Part shown: positions 15,388-22,591 of the stretch, piece after piece
Layout of the letters: each line of letters starts with the position of its first letter
How positions within the stretch are numbered: position 1 is the stretch's first letter
Source: Candidatus Poribacteria bacterium
Lineage (GTDB): Bacteria > Poribacteria > WGA-4E > WGA-3G
Length of the DNA: 51,973 bases
Direction of reading: 5' to 3'
NCBI GenBank assembly: GCA_012271015.1
Contig: JAAXHD010000231.1
Span: 1-51,973, forward strand
The notes under the pieces: model-generated
The model's input: only the letters and a program-made list of their open reading frames with translations
Database searches by the model: none
What the model was told of the DNA's origin: nothing
Made by a program: the position numbers and the translations under genes

Positions 15388-15423
15388 CTTATATAGGATA
15401 CCCTATATAAGATTATATGTCAA
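15388..15423 (-). promoter_or_regulatory. Minus-strand promoter with palindromic operator
   Basis: TTGACA (15418-15423 on the minus strand), a 17-bp spacer and TATCCT (15395-15400) form the promoter. A perfect 10-bp inverted repeat, CTTATATAGG/CCTATATAAG with a 4-bp centre (15388-15411), overlaps the -10 and start region, as a repressor operator would. The same promoter, hexamer for hexamer, recurs at 17978-18006. Confidence 0.7.
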
Positions 15424-15575
15424 GTAAAATCGTATCAATTTAGACTTTTTTCGTAAAAAATTGCGAAATTCGGTCATTTTTTCCCTCCAATCGTGTGAAT
15501 TCGGCAGGAATTGGGCGGGATCTTGTGAGAGAACGCGCGCCGCGGTGAACAACAGGTGAACAATCGGATTGAAGG

Positions 15576-15923
15576 TTACTTGACATATTCCCCTTTTGCG
15601 CGGGCGTTTCCGCGTTCAGGTTTCGGATCGCTTCTGTGGGAGTGGCGGTTTGATAGCAAATTCTGGGTATCTGAACGGGTATCGCCCGCAATGCCCGCCG
15701 GGGTCAGGCGGTGCCCAGTGGCGGCTTTGCGCATGCAATGTCCGCCACATTCTGCTGCTACCCGTTTTGCGAGGGTTTGGATCGCTTCGTGATAGTCCAT
15801 GCGTGCCGCGTTCCGAACGCCCCGTGCTTTGAGCAGGTGCCGGACGTTCACGAGGTTTTGCCGTTCCACTGTGCGCATTTCCCCTTTAGGTGGGTATGTG
15901 CGTAGATAAAAGTTGAGTATCAT
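15576..15923 (-). CDS. Hypothetical protein, overlapping operon member
   Basis: The start at ATG 15923 overlaps the previous stop by 4 bp (ATGA), showing translational coupling, and gives 115 residues. The N-terminus (MILNFYLRTYPPKGEMRTVE) is followed by a basic helical segment (NLVNVRHLLKARGVRNAAR). The C-terminus is rich in Arg, Ser and Asn. No known family was recognised. The last 60 bp run into DNA that is also similar to sequence upstream of the second promoter copy, so the 3' end may have been altered by the duplication. Confidence 0.5.
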   Translation of the reverse strand: MILNFYLRTYPPKGEMRTVERQNLVNVRHLLKARGVRNAARMDYHEAIQTLAKRVAAECGGHCMRKAATGHRLTPAGIAGDTRSDTQNLLSNRHSHRSDPKPERGNARAKGEYVK

Positions 15924-16501
15924 GATGCCCTCGCTTCGTGTTTCAGTTTCCAAGCCGAATTCTGATAGACCCACTCCACGGCTGAACCGAGATCGGTAAT
16001 AGCGGTGGGGATCGGACGGGTCAGTTTGAAATCGCGATCAACGACGTTGACAGAATAGCGACCGCGATGATAGTTGAGCCAAGCGACAACAGGGGCACGT
16101 TGCGAGCGATATGTCATGTTGCGTTCGTCGAGAAACATCCCAGCGTTTTCGCGTATAGATTGCCACCCCAACCCCTGAATCTCACCGTCTGTGTTAGATG
16201 CGGCGGGATGTGCTTGCGAAACGTGCTTTGCTTCAAACTTCTCTTTGGCAGCCCGACTGATGAAAACCACCCATACCTCTTTTTTACCCTGCAGACCGAG
16301 TTGGTCGGCAGGGTATTTTGCTGGCGCGTATTGGCGGCGAAGTTCTGCCCGTTTCTCTGCCTCGCGCCACGCGTCCCAGAATTCTGGCGTGGCGATGGCG
16401 TAATGCTCATCGTTGAATTCGAGGTTGAAGGCGGTTCTGATTTTATGTTGCCGCTCTTGTTCTCGTGCGCGGTAATACATGAAAAGGGGTTGGCTGCTCA
16501 T
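15920..16501 (-). CDS. Hypothetical protein, overlapping operon member
   Basis: This 193-residue protein was not recognised. It has a charged helical N-terminal third (YYRAREQERQHKIRTAF, then WDAWREAEKRAELRRQY) followed by a mixed region (GKKEVWVVFISRAAKEKF). There is no signal peptide or membrane helix. It overlaps its neighbours by 4 bp on both sides (ATGA), so it is translationally coupled within the 17851-to-15576 operon. Confidence 0.65.
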   Translation of the reverse strand: MSSQPLFMYYRAREQERQHKIRTAFNLEFNDEHYAIATPEFWDAWREAEKRAELRRQYAPAKYPADQLGLQGKKEVWVVFISRAAKEKFEAKHVSQAHPAASNTDGEIQGLGWQSIRENAGMFLDERNMTYRSQRAPVVAWLNYHRGRYSVNVVDRDFKLTRPIPTAITDLGSAVEWVYQNSAWKLKHEARAS

Positions 16502-16968
16502 GATGCACCGCCTTTGCTGAGGATTACGTCCACTTCAGCGAGCAGAGTTTTCAGATGGTTTTCCTGATTTTCAATGAGTTGAAAGGTATGTTGATCGAGT
16601 CTGTTCAGCCGATACGCCAAACACCCTTGCTGGTAGAGGAACCGGAGCGCATCGAGCAGTGTATTATGGTTGAACTTCATTTTGTAGTGTGCTGTCGCGA
16701 CGAACAGGATCTCGTCAATAATCAACCAACCGCTGTGGTTGTCTGAGGCGTGCATCCACTTCAGAACTTCAAGAAGGGTTGGAGGCGGAACTTCCTCGGA
16801 TTTGGAATTCACCGGTGCGGATTTAGGATGGGTTTCCGGTGCAGAAATGGAAGGGGCGGTTTCACGAGGTGCGTTGATATGCCGTGTTAGGAACCCGCCA
16901 CGTGTCGTGATGTTGAGCGTGCGTTTTCCTTTTGCACCGAAGAGCGTGATTTTGACTTGTTTTTTCAT
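16498..16968 (-). CDS. Winged-helix-like protein, paralogue of the 17282-17851 gene
   Basis: From ATG 16968, with AAGGAT 6 nt upstream, the product is about 156 residues; an earlier in-frame ATG lies inside an intergenic hairpin. A basic N-terminus (MKKQVKITLFGAKGKRT) and a Pro/Ser-rich linker lead to a C-terminal domain of about 70 residues (WLIIDEILFVATAHY, then LLDALRFLYQQG, then NRLDQHTFQL). That pattern recurs in the 17282-17851 product. The helical spacing suggests a small winged-helix fold, but this is not certain. Its stop overlaps the next ATG by 4 bp. Confidence 0.6.
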   Translation of the reverse strand: MKKQVKITLFGAKGKRTLNITTRGGFLTRHINAPRETAPSISAPETHPKSAPVNSKSEEVPPPTLLEVLKWMHASDNHSGWLIIDEILFVATAHYKMKFNHNTLLDALRFLYQQGCLAYRLNRLDQHTFQLIENQENHLKTLLAEVDVILSKGGAS

Positions 16969-16990
16969 GCGTTGATCCTTAAGTTTTGTT

Positions 16991-17012
16991 AGGGGGAGCT
17001 GCAACTCCCCCT
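16991..17012 (-). promoter_or_regulatory. Intergenic GC-rich hairpin
   Basis: AGGGGGAG pairs with CTCCCCCT (8 bp) around a 6-nt loop that reads TTGCAG on the minus strand. The hairpin at 17941-17962 has the same loop and closing pairs. It lies 10 bp after one gene and 22 bp before the next start. Confidence 0.5.
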
Positions 17013-17021
17013 TATGGGTGT

Positions 17022-17285
17022 TTATCGCCGCCAGGGTGTGAAATTGAGTGTGAGTTGCCCGGAGTCTGTGTCGGTCGGCAGAGTCGGAGTCTCGATTTCA
17101 TCTGACAGGAGATCGACGGTATTGATGTTGACAGATTTTTCCTCGATGCGCGCACTGGAACGTTCATCGAGGAGGAACGTATAAATTCGGAAGGGATAGA
17201 CATCGGAGTGGCATACCCAGCTGGGATAGCCACTCAACACGATATCGCCATTTGCGGTTGGATAGAGGAAAAAGGATTTTGTCAT
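17022..17285 (-). CDS. Small hypothetical protein
   Basis: The 87-residue product begins MTKSFFLYPTANGDIVLSGY and has a beta-rich, aromatic N-terminal half and an acidic linker ending LTLNFTPWRR. Its ATG overlaps the previous stop by 4 bp, so it is coupled to the winged-helix-like gene. No family was recognised. It is followed by the hairpin at 16991-17012. Confidence 0.6.
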   Translation of the reverse strand: MTKSFFLYPTANGDIVLSGYPSWVCHSDVYPFRIYTFLLDERSSARIEEKSVNINTVDLLSDEIETPTLPTDTDSGQLTLNFTPWRR

Positions 17286-17851
17286 GCGATGTTTCCTTTC
17301 AAGCGGAAGGTATGCTGACCGAGTGAATTCCGTTTGTGTTCGATATGTCCCGCGTGCCAGAGAGGACGGAGCAGATCAAGGAGGGACGTGGTATTGATTT
17401 TGTAGTTGAAGTGCTTGGTAGCAACGACGACGATTTCATCTTCAGTGAGCCAGTCGCCGAAAATGGGGCAATCTGCCATCTTTTGAAGGACGACGAGAAT
17501 GGCGGTAGGGGAGTCAACTTCTGTTAATTCGGGTTGAGGTTTTTCTATGGGCGTTTTATCGACAGAAACCAACATCGAAAAACTATATTGCGGTTTTGGT
17601 GTTTTACTGCCGCATCCACCCCAAGGGCGAATGGTTCGGCAGTGCCAACACTTTTCCCAGAGCTGCCGCTGGTGAGGTTTGATGTCTGCCTCGGCAGGTG
17701 GCGGAATAGGTGAGCCGCATTTTGTCCGGGCATCGCCATGTGGTGAGAGCCATACCCATCTGCCTTCGTACCAATGCGGTGCACCAAATCCAGGGTGTTT
17801 CCGCCACGCTTCCGCAAGCATTTCAGCGGTTGGAACTTTTTTATCGTTCAC
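17282..17851 (-). CDS. Winged-helix-like protein, first gene after the second leader
   Basis: The best start is GTG 17851, with AAAGGA 7 nt upstream, giving 189 residues; the ATG at 17911 lies inside the structured leader. The N-terminal half has Cys and Trp pairs (KCGS, then KCWHCRTIRPWGGCG) that could bind zinc. The C-terminal 70 residues (WLTEDEIVVVATKHF, then LLDLLRPLWHAGH, then NSLGQHTFRL) match the paralogue at 16498-16968. Both could be DNA-binding early proteins. This is the first gene of a tightly overlapping operon under the promoter at 17978-18006. Confidence 0.65.
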   Translation of the reverse strand: MNDKKVPTAEMLAEAWRKHPGFGAPHWYEGRWVWLSPHGDARTKCGSPIPPPAEADIKPHQRQLWEKCWHCRTIRPWGGCGSKTPKPQYSFSMLVSVDKTPIEKPQPELTEVDSPTAILVVLQKMADCPIFGDWLTEDEIVVVATKHFNYKINTTSLLDLLRPLWHAGHIEHKRNSLGQHTFRLKGNIA

Positions 17852-17872
17852 TGTAAATTCCTTTTTGGGTTG

Positions 17873-17919
17873 ACTTCGGTAGGATGTTTGCGGTAAGATT
17901 AAAACAGCCAAGCCGAAGT
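17873..17919 (-). ncRNA. Structured 5' leader RNA, copy 2
   Basis: The same architecture as 15292-15338. The outer stem is a perfect ACTTCGG/CCGAAGT (17913-17919 with 17873-17879). The inner stem is 17902-17909 with 17882-17889, 7 of 8 pairs. Relative to copy 1 the G-U pair becomes G-C and the inner ATTT/AAAT side becomes TGTTT/AAACA with pairing kept. The stretch GCCAAGCCGAAGTTGATCC is identical in both. The leader length, about 120 nt, is also the same. Confidence 0.5.
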
Positions 17920-17940
17920 TGATCCTTGGGTTTTTGGTTC

Positions 17941-17962
17941 GAGGGGAGCTGCAACTCCCCTC
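17941..17962 (-). promoter_or_regulatory. Leader hairpin, copy 2
   Basis: GAGGGGAG pairs with CTCCCCTC (8 bp) around a 6-nt loop, just downstream of the predicted transcription start and at the position equivalent to the copy 1 hairpin. Confidence 0.5.
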
Positions 17963-17977
17963 ATTTTTCTTATATAT

Positions 17978-18006
17978 AGGATACCATATATAGGATTATA
18001 TGTCAA
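17978..18006 (-). promoter_or_regulatory. Minus-strand promoter, copy 2
   Basis: TTGACA (18001-18006), a 17-bp spacer and TATCCT (17978-17983), identical in hexamers and spacing to the promoter at 15395-15423, with 17 identical bases running upstream through the -35. The flanking AT repeat (CCTATATAT twice) is direct rather than a clean palindrome as in copy 1. Confidence 0.65.
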
Positions 18007-18229
18007 GTAAAATCGTAATAAATTTACATTTTTTTGCCGGAATTCGCTAATTTTTTTGGAAAACACTCAGTTTTTTTGGAGTAGAGTCGGGAAAATAGGT
18101 AGAAATTAGGGCAAATTCCGGGAAAAACCGCCAGAAAACGCGCGCCGTGGTCAGCGATTGACGGAGGATCGGTGTGCGGATTACTTGACGTATTCTAATA
18201 GTTTTTACTTTGTTCCGCGCCCAATGTGC

Positions 18230-19300
18230 AAACCCAGCCACGAATTAACCGAAAACCGCCGCGTAACGGAGTGGAGCGGCGACCCGAAGCCCATGCAAGC
18301 GAACGCGCCCAACCGACGATGGCCCAGGCCCAACCGAAACTGAACCGAGAACCGCCCACCGCCAAAACACTGCTACTGTTTGATTAAACTCTTTTTCCAA
18401 GACTGACAACCCCGCGCAACCGTTGACCTTCGCAAGCCAACCCAACTGCCTGAAACACCCGAATGGTAGGCAGACACGTAACCTTGCGATGATGCTTGTG
18501 TATGTTCTGCCAACGTGATTTGGCGTAATCGCCAACCCGTACCAATTCTGCTAAAAACTGCGACAACAGTTAAGCGACCGATGGCGTTGTCTAGAGGGAG
18601 GCGGGGCGTGTGCGTTTATAGAAAATCTGCGGGCATGTACTGATTCCGAGTTGGGTATTTTGAGAAGATACATAGCGAAGGCAGCGCGCACAAAGGCGAA
18701 GCGACACCCCTGCCTGCGCACGACGACTGCGCCTGCTGTAGCGGTGAAGTGCTGAGTATGTTGTTTTCTGAAAGCCCGCAACCGATCGCTCTGCGACTGC
18801 ACACGCCAACGGGGGTTGCGGGTGGGTGTATTCGTATTTATAGGGGTTGCGGCGTGATTTGTGATGGCGGGCAATGCGGGTATGCGGCGGCACAACCCGC
18901 TTTGCCAAGCGACACGGATATTCACGCTTGGCGTGTCTTTGCTTTTCTCTTTTGTGATGGGACGTTAGATGTAAAGCAAGCGAAGGTTGCGCGCGGGGCA
19001 AGTTCCGCCTGCGAAGTTGACAACGACAGTTAGTGGAGTGTGCCGGTAGTGGAGCTTTTTGGAGCGGACGGCTACGAGCGTCCGTGCAGGCACGAGCATA
19101 GCGGACTGCCCAAAGGTCGACCGAGCGTAGTAGCGACTGGCGGGCGGTGTGGGTGATGCGGCGGCACAACTCACTACGCCACGCCATCAAGCGGATAATG
19201 AGATGAGAGGTCCCTGTAACGCTTGCGCTGTCTTATCTTCTAAAGCGCGTCAGCACCGATTAAGGGGATGGTGGTCGGGCGATTGTGGCGGTGGCTAAAA
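18230..19300. other. Gene-free region rich in inverted repeats (candidate large structured RNA)
   Basis: No frame here looks like a protein: the open frames are Arg/His/Ser-rich, lack ribosome sites and overlap on both strands. There are many perfect short stems. These include CTGCCT/AGGCAG (18446-18473), TTGGCG/CGCCAA (18520-18535), CCCGCAAC/GTTGCGGG (18775-18822), GCCAAGCG/CGCTTGGC (18904-18932) and CGGACG/CGTCCG (19065-19084). A 14-bp direct repeat, TGCGGCGGCACAAC, lies at 18883 and 19157. The strand is not clear. A large phage non-coding RNA is possible; a degraded insertion is the alternative. Confidence 0.4.
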
Positions 19301-19307
19301 TGGGTAT

Positions 19308-19589
19308 TTATATGCGTTCGAGATGGAAGGTACTGCGCTCTCCGGTACGTGGGTATCGATGCGAGCGTTTGTATGTACCATTGGGGAGGCACGTCCAGGG
19401 ACTCCAATTTTGGAGATGAAATCTTTTCATCAAAACATGTTTCACAGATTTGGCGGTATATCCCTCGATGGGAGCTGTCTCATGAGAGAGCACCTCGCCC
19501 TCGCGATTGTACACGGTGTAGGTGTATCGGAAGTGGAGAAGTTTTTTTAGTCTTCTATCCAAGGCGAGATATTCCAGAGACGTTGCCAC
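19308..19589 (-). CDS. Small hypothetical protein
   Basis: The frame from GTG 19589 gives 93 residues and overlaps the upstream gene by 43 bp; a later start is possible. The middle (FRYTYTVYNREGEVLSHETA, then GYTAKSVKHVLMKRFHLQNW) looks like a genuine compact domain. No family was recognised. No good ribosome site is visible, so it would depend on coupling to the upstream ribbon-helix-helix gene. Confidence 0.45.
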   Translation of the reverse strand: MATSLEYLALDRRLKKLLHFRYTYTVYNREGEVLSHETAPIEGYTAKSVKHVLMKRFHLQNWSPWTCLPNGTYKRSHRYPRTGERSTFHLERI

Positions 19590-19846
19590 CAGTTTCGTTC
19601 CAGTAGGCGTGTTAACTTTTCACTACAGGTTTCAAGACGAGTTTTCGCTGCTTCCGCCTGAGCTTTGAAGCGGTTGCGTTCTTCGATAAGTCGCTTATTT
19701 TCTTTATGGACGTTGAAGCGTTCGAGTTCGGACTTGAGGGCAATCTCAATGAGTTTCGCTCTTGAGATACCGAGTGCCTCCGCCTTTGCGTCGAGGTCTA
19801 TGCGTAATTTTCTGTCCACATCACTGGAGACTCTTACTTTTGTCAT
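19547..19846 (-). CDS. Ribbon-helix-helix protein with coiled-coil tail
   Basis: From ATG 19846, preceded by AGGGAG, the product is 99 residues. The N-terminus (MTKVRVSSDVDRKLRIDLDA, then AEALGISRAKLIEIALKSEL) fits a CopG/Arc-type ribbon-helix-helix DNA-binding domain. Residues 45-85 form a charged coiled coil, and the end is Trp-rich (RNWWQRLWNISPW). Such proteins are usually dimeric repressors. The downstream small gene overlaps its end. Confidence 0.65.
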   Translation of the reverse strand: MTKVRVSSDVDRKLRIDLDAKAEALGISRAKLIEIALKSELERFNVHKENKRLIEERNRFKAQAEAAKTRLETCSEKLTRLLERNWWQRLWNISPWIED

Positions 19847-19914
19847 GGTGGCTCCCTTCGTTAAAAACCTATCCCTTACCCTTTTTTTTAGTTGCCAAAG
19901 GTCATTGAGAAATT

Positions 19915-20547
19915 TCAAAATACAAGAAATCCGGGTTGTGCGGCGTACATATCGCTTCTATTGATAATGATCTGATGCGGGCCCCGGATGTCAACGGCAT
20001 CGGCGATGACCGTTACCGTCCCTGTTGCACCGAGATAGACGTCTCTGAAGATCGTCAGTGTTATCACGGTATCGACAGGGAAATTGGACGGCACGTCATT
20101 CGCTCCCGGGTTCTCCGCCCTTCTGAGCCGAATCCGGGCTCTGCCATCGGTATAGTTTATCTTGGAGGCGATTGTACCTTCAAAATGGTGACCGTTATCC
20201 CCGACGATTCTGATTTTATGGAGCTCGTTGATGATCGCATCTATCGTGCTACGAATATCGATGCCATCGCTGTTCGTGTGTGCGATAGTGATATTAAGAA
20301 ATGAACCGCCAAGGGTCAGTGTCGCATTGCCACTGGATAGCTCTGAAGTCGTGACCGTGAAGCTGCCGAGAGGCGTTTGAGCGATTGTCGGTTTATCGCC
20401 TTCCCCGCCTGTCCAGTCGGTGATTTGCATGACCCGCCGCTCACCATCGGAAGCCACTGTAAATATAGGAAACCAGCCATCAAACGTTTCTGAACCGTCG
20501 CTGGCGTTACTCCCGTAATACCTGCTTACGATTCCGCCTCGTATCAT
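19915..20547 (-). CDS. Hypothetical beta-rich protein
   Basis: The 210-residue protein was not recognised. It is rich in beta-strand-forming stretches (GSFTVTTSELSSGNATLTLG, then VITLTIFRDVYLGATGTVTV) and ends in an aromatic/hydrophobic tail (AAQPGFLVF). The ATG at 20547 follows GGAG by 7 nt. The neighbour at 20605-20907 has similar character, and together they look like virion or particle-associated proteins encoded away from the main structural operon. There is no signal peptide. Confidence 0.6.
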   Translation of the reverse strand: MIRGGIVSRYYGSNASDGSETFDGWFPIFTVASDGERRVMQITDWTGGEGDKPTIAQTPLGSFTVTTSELSSGNATLTLGGSFLNITIAHTNSDGIDIRSTIDAIINELHKIRIVGDNGHHFEGTIASKINYTDGRARIRLRRAENPGANDVPSNFPVDTVITLTIFRDVYLGATGTVTVIADAVDIRGPHQIIINRSDMYAAQPGFLVF

Positions 20548-20604
20548 TTGCTACTCCTTACGCAAGCGTGCGGAAACCCAGTGCCTTGTGGCGCACGCTG
20601 CCGA

Positions 20605-20907
20605 CTACCCGTGTACGTTGTGTTTCGCGATGTGGACTTCAGCCCCAGCGTTTGCGGTCGTGAGTCGGTACTCGTAGTCTCTGACGAGTCTGACATCGAG
20701 GACATCCCCGACTGTAGTCAGTGTGATTTCTTGACCGTTGAATCGGGTGTTATGCCACGTTGTCGTGCCTGGGACTCGAGCTTGCAGGACGACGTCGTCT
20801 GAGGCATAAGTTGTGCAGAGGAGTTGGAATTCGCCCGCCCAGTCTTTGCCGAGTATTTGGTCATCAGGCGTTTCGGTTTGATCGGTCGCGAGGAGTGTGT
20901 GTGGCAT
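20605..20907 (-). CDS. Hypothetical small beta-rich protein
   Basis: The 100-residue protein resembles small phage structural proteins in composition (TYASDDVVLQARVPGTTTWH, then TTVGDVLDVRLVRDYEYRLT), but no family could be named. GGGAG precedes the ATG at 20907 by 7 nt. It is followed after 57 bp by the 19915-20547 gene and probably shares its transcript. Confidence 0.6.
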   Translation of the reverse strand: MPHTLLATDQTETPDDQILGKDWAGEFQLLCTTYASDDVVLQARVPGTTTWHNTRFNGQEITLTTVGDVLDVRLVRDYEYRLTTANAGAEVHIAKHNVHG

Positions 20908-20931
20908 GCGTTGCTCCCAAAAGAAGGTTTT

Positions 20932-21023
20932 AAAGTGTGCTAAAGTTGCGAAGTGTCTCTAAAGTGTGCAAGTGTGCAAGTGTGCAACTTCCCAACTTTA
21001 CGGATGTTAGAACGCTTTCTAAC
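20932..21023. repeat. AAGTGTGC tandem repeats and hairpin upstream of a minus-strand gene pair
   Basis: AAGTGTGC occurs three times in tandem at 20962-20985 and once more at 20933-20940. A hairpin, GTTAGAA/TTCTAAC with a CGCT loop, lies at 21006-21023. The region is the 5' flank of the gene starting at 20907 and may hold its control sites. No clear promoter was found. Confidence 0.5.
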
Positions 21024-21083
21024 GTCTTTAAGTATATAGGGGTTTTGGCACGGGATAGCAGGGATTCGGAAATGTGATATGCG

Positions 21084-21325
21084 GATTTACAATACATACG
21101 TAATACATTTAGGAAAAAGTTATCAGGGGTCGGCAATCAGCACGCTTGGCTTTCAGCACGGGGGCTACGCCCCCTTTCAGCAGTCAGTAGAGCCCTGTAG
21201 TTGGGGTGAAGGTGCGTTCACGCCACCCCACCCTCTTCACTGATCGCTGACCGCCGATCGCTGACAGCCATTCCTCTGACCGCTGACGGCCGATCGCTGA
21301 CCGCTATCCTTGCTGACTGCGGATC
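21084..21325 (+). repeat. Left arm of a large inverted repeat
   Basis: About 240 bp, nearly identical in reverse complement to 22592-22843. The outer 48 bp (from 21084) match perfectly, and most of the rest is made of the dispersed GATCAGC-type repeat with a GGGGGCTACGCCCCC hairpin. The inner part overlaps the 3' end of the 21218-21676 gene. Confidence 0.85.
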
Positions 21326-21676
21326 GCCATAAAGTAGGATTTTGACAATCCATTTAAAAACCCCGTTAAGAAAGGGTTGGCTTTCGCAAGAATGGATCTG
21401 TGTCTCGCCTTCAGGTTCGATCGGATCTGCCCAGTCTTGCCATTGGAGCGTTTTGAATGGAACAGCGTAGAAGTCCAGGCATTTTTGGAATTCGGGGATA
21501 CTTGGATTTTCGACGCGTGCGATGGCCTGCTGTCGTGCTTCGGTGATGTCGGCTGCGCCAAAGACTTCGCGATGGAGGCAACTTGAAAATCGGACGTTTG
21601 GATGGTCAGATGGGATTTTCGGGGCGGTTGTGATGCCGACGCGTGCGACGGAAATATCGGTTTTGTAGTATTTCAT
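21218..21676 (-). CDS. Hypothetical protein with repeat-derived C-terminus
   Basis: 152 residues starting MKYYKTDISVARVGITTAPK. The first 118 residues look like a normal protein, but the last 34 (from IAVSDRPSAVRGMAVSDRRS onward) are a translation of the intergenic repeat in the left inverted-repeat arm. The repeat probably invaded the 3' end and replaced the original stop codon. Function unknown; it lies inside the segment bounded by the inverted repeats. Confidence 0.55.
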   Translation of the reverse strand: MKYYKTDISVARVGITTAPKIPSDHPNVRFSSCLHREVFGAADITEARQQAIARVENPSIPEFQKCLDFYAVPFKTLQWQDWADPIEPEGETQIHSCESQPFLNGVFKWIVKILLYGDPQSARIAVSDRPSAVRGMAVSDRRSAISEEGGVA

Positions 21677-21762
21677 GGATTCTCCTATTTTTTACCGCAT
21701 AAGGAAATCTTGTTGCGCTGGGGTGTATGCTTCTTCGGAGATGCCGAGTGCTTCTCGTTTTT

Positions 21763-22068
21763 TCAATCCTCGAGACACTCTTTCTCTATGCCGGGAATAA
21801 GGTGGCTGAGATGGTTGACGCAAGCGGATTTCAGTTCCCGGAATTGTTCAGGCGTGAGGTCTTTCACATGGAACGGATGGATCTCCAAACGAAAAATGTT
21901 TGGATTTGGGGAGTACTGTAGCATCGCAATCACTTTCCCGACAGACACGGCAGTTTGCGTGAGCAGTGAGTCTGTCTCTGCCTGTTCTTTCTGCTTCTCG
22001 AGATGTGCTTTCACTTTCCCCGGTAGTACCGGCTCGTATGCTTCGGGGACATCCATTCGGTTTTTCAT
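21763..22068 (-). CDS. Hypothetical protein
   Basis: 101 residues with a helical, charged N-terminal half (KVKAHLEKQKEQAETDSLLT) and a conserved-looking C-terminal half (IFRLEIHPFHVKDLTPEQFR). GGAGC precedes the ATG at 22068 by about 9 nt. No family was recognised. It is one of three minus-strand genes within the inverted-repeat segment. Confidence 0.55.
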   Translation of the reverse strand: MKNRMDVPEAYEPVLPGKVKAHLEKQKEQAETDSLLTQTAVSVGKVIAMLQYSPNPNIFRLEIHPFHVKDLTPEQFRELKSACVNHLSHLIPGIEKECLED

Positions 22069-22144
22069 TGTCAGTAGCTCCTTAGGGTGGATTTCCAGTC
22101 GCTAAAGGGAGACCTTCATACCCGCCCACACTCAAAGTTGGGTC

Positions 22145-22166
22145 GCGATTCGGAGATCGCTCCTAC
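22145..22166 (-). repeat. REP element with GTAG foot
   Basis: Read on the minus strand: GTAG, then GCGAT pairing with ATCGC. It is one of at least seven GTAG-footed hairpins in the window and lies between two genes. Confidence 0.5.
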
Positions 22167-22205
22167 ATGGGCTTTACTATATTTTTAGGATTTACCCGAC
22201 CTGCC

Positions 22206-22484
22206 TCAATATCTTCTGAAGAATCGGTTAAGTTCCCTATCAATTGCACGGCGGGCGACATCCACTGCTGACACACTCTTCGCCCGTGCGATTTCTCTGA
22301 TGTCTCTCCACTGTTCCGGTGTAAAAAGTTTGCGTTCCTCTTTCGTGCCCTCGCGTTCTGCGTACTCGTCGATGGCGCGTCGGACGATTTCAGATTTCAG
22401 CAAACCGGTCTTTTCGTGCTGTTCCTTTATCCATTGAATCTGTTGTTGGGTAATTGTGAAGGTGGTTCTTTCGAGTTTTGACAT
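22206..22484 (-). CDS. Ribbon-helix-helix regulator with two similar halves
   Basis: The 92-residue protein has an N-terminal CopG/Arc-like pattern: TTFTITQQQIQWIKEQHEKT, then SEIVRRAIDEYAERE. A second half with related spacing follows (TPEQWRDIREIARAKSVSAV, then DVARRAIDRELNRF). The shared RRAID(E/R) motif suggests internal duplication. It is the first gene after the promoter at 22548-22576, which contains a palindrome, so autoregulation is likely. Confidence 0.65.
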   Translation of the reverse strand: MSKLERTTFTITQQQIQWIKEQHEKTGLLKSEIVRRAIDEYAEREGTKEERKLFTPEQWRDIREIARAKSVSAVDVARRAIDRELNRFFRRY

Positions 22485-22538
22485 CTGGTGTGTGTTCTCC
22501 GTTGGTGAGCGGACGGGTATGATGGATTACTGATTTTA

Positions 22539-22576
22539 TAATATATTAGTTTATCATAAGTAAGAGATTTTTTCAA
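22539..22576 (-). promoter_or_regulatory. Promoter with palindrome for the ribbon-helix-helix gene
   Basis: On the minus strand TTGAAA (22571-22576), a 17-bp spacer and TAAACT (22548-22553). The palindrome TAATATATTA (22539-22548) touches the -10 element, a plausible operator for the gene product. Confidence 0.55.
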
Positions 22577-22591
22577 ATAGATTTTTAATAG

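Noticed and set aside
17936..17965. GGTTCGA followed by a stem, reminiscent of a tRNA T-arm
   Set aside because: No acceptor, D or anticodon arms nearby; it is the leader hairpin.
18185..18215. TTGACG (and TTGACA near 15580) as plus-strand promoters
   Set aside because: Conserved between the duplicated regions but no -10 element at proper distance and no plus-strand gene follows.
18551..19190. Minus-strand frames up to 199 codons in the stem-rich region
   Set aside because: Arg/His/Ser-rich, overlapping each other in several phases, no start signals; treated as non-coding.
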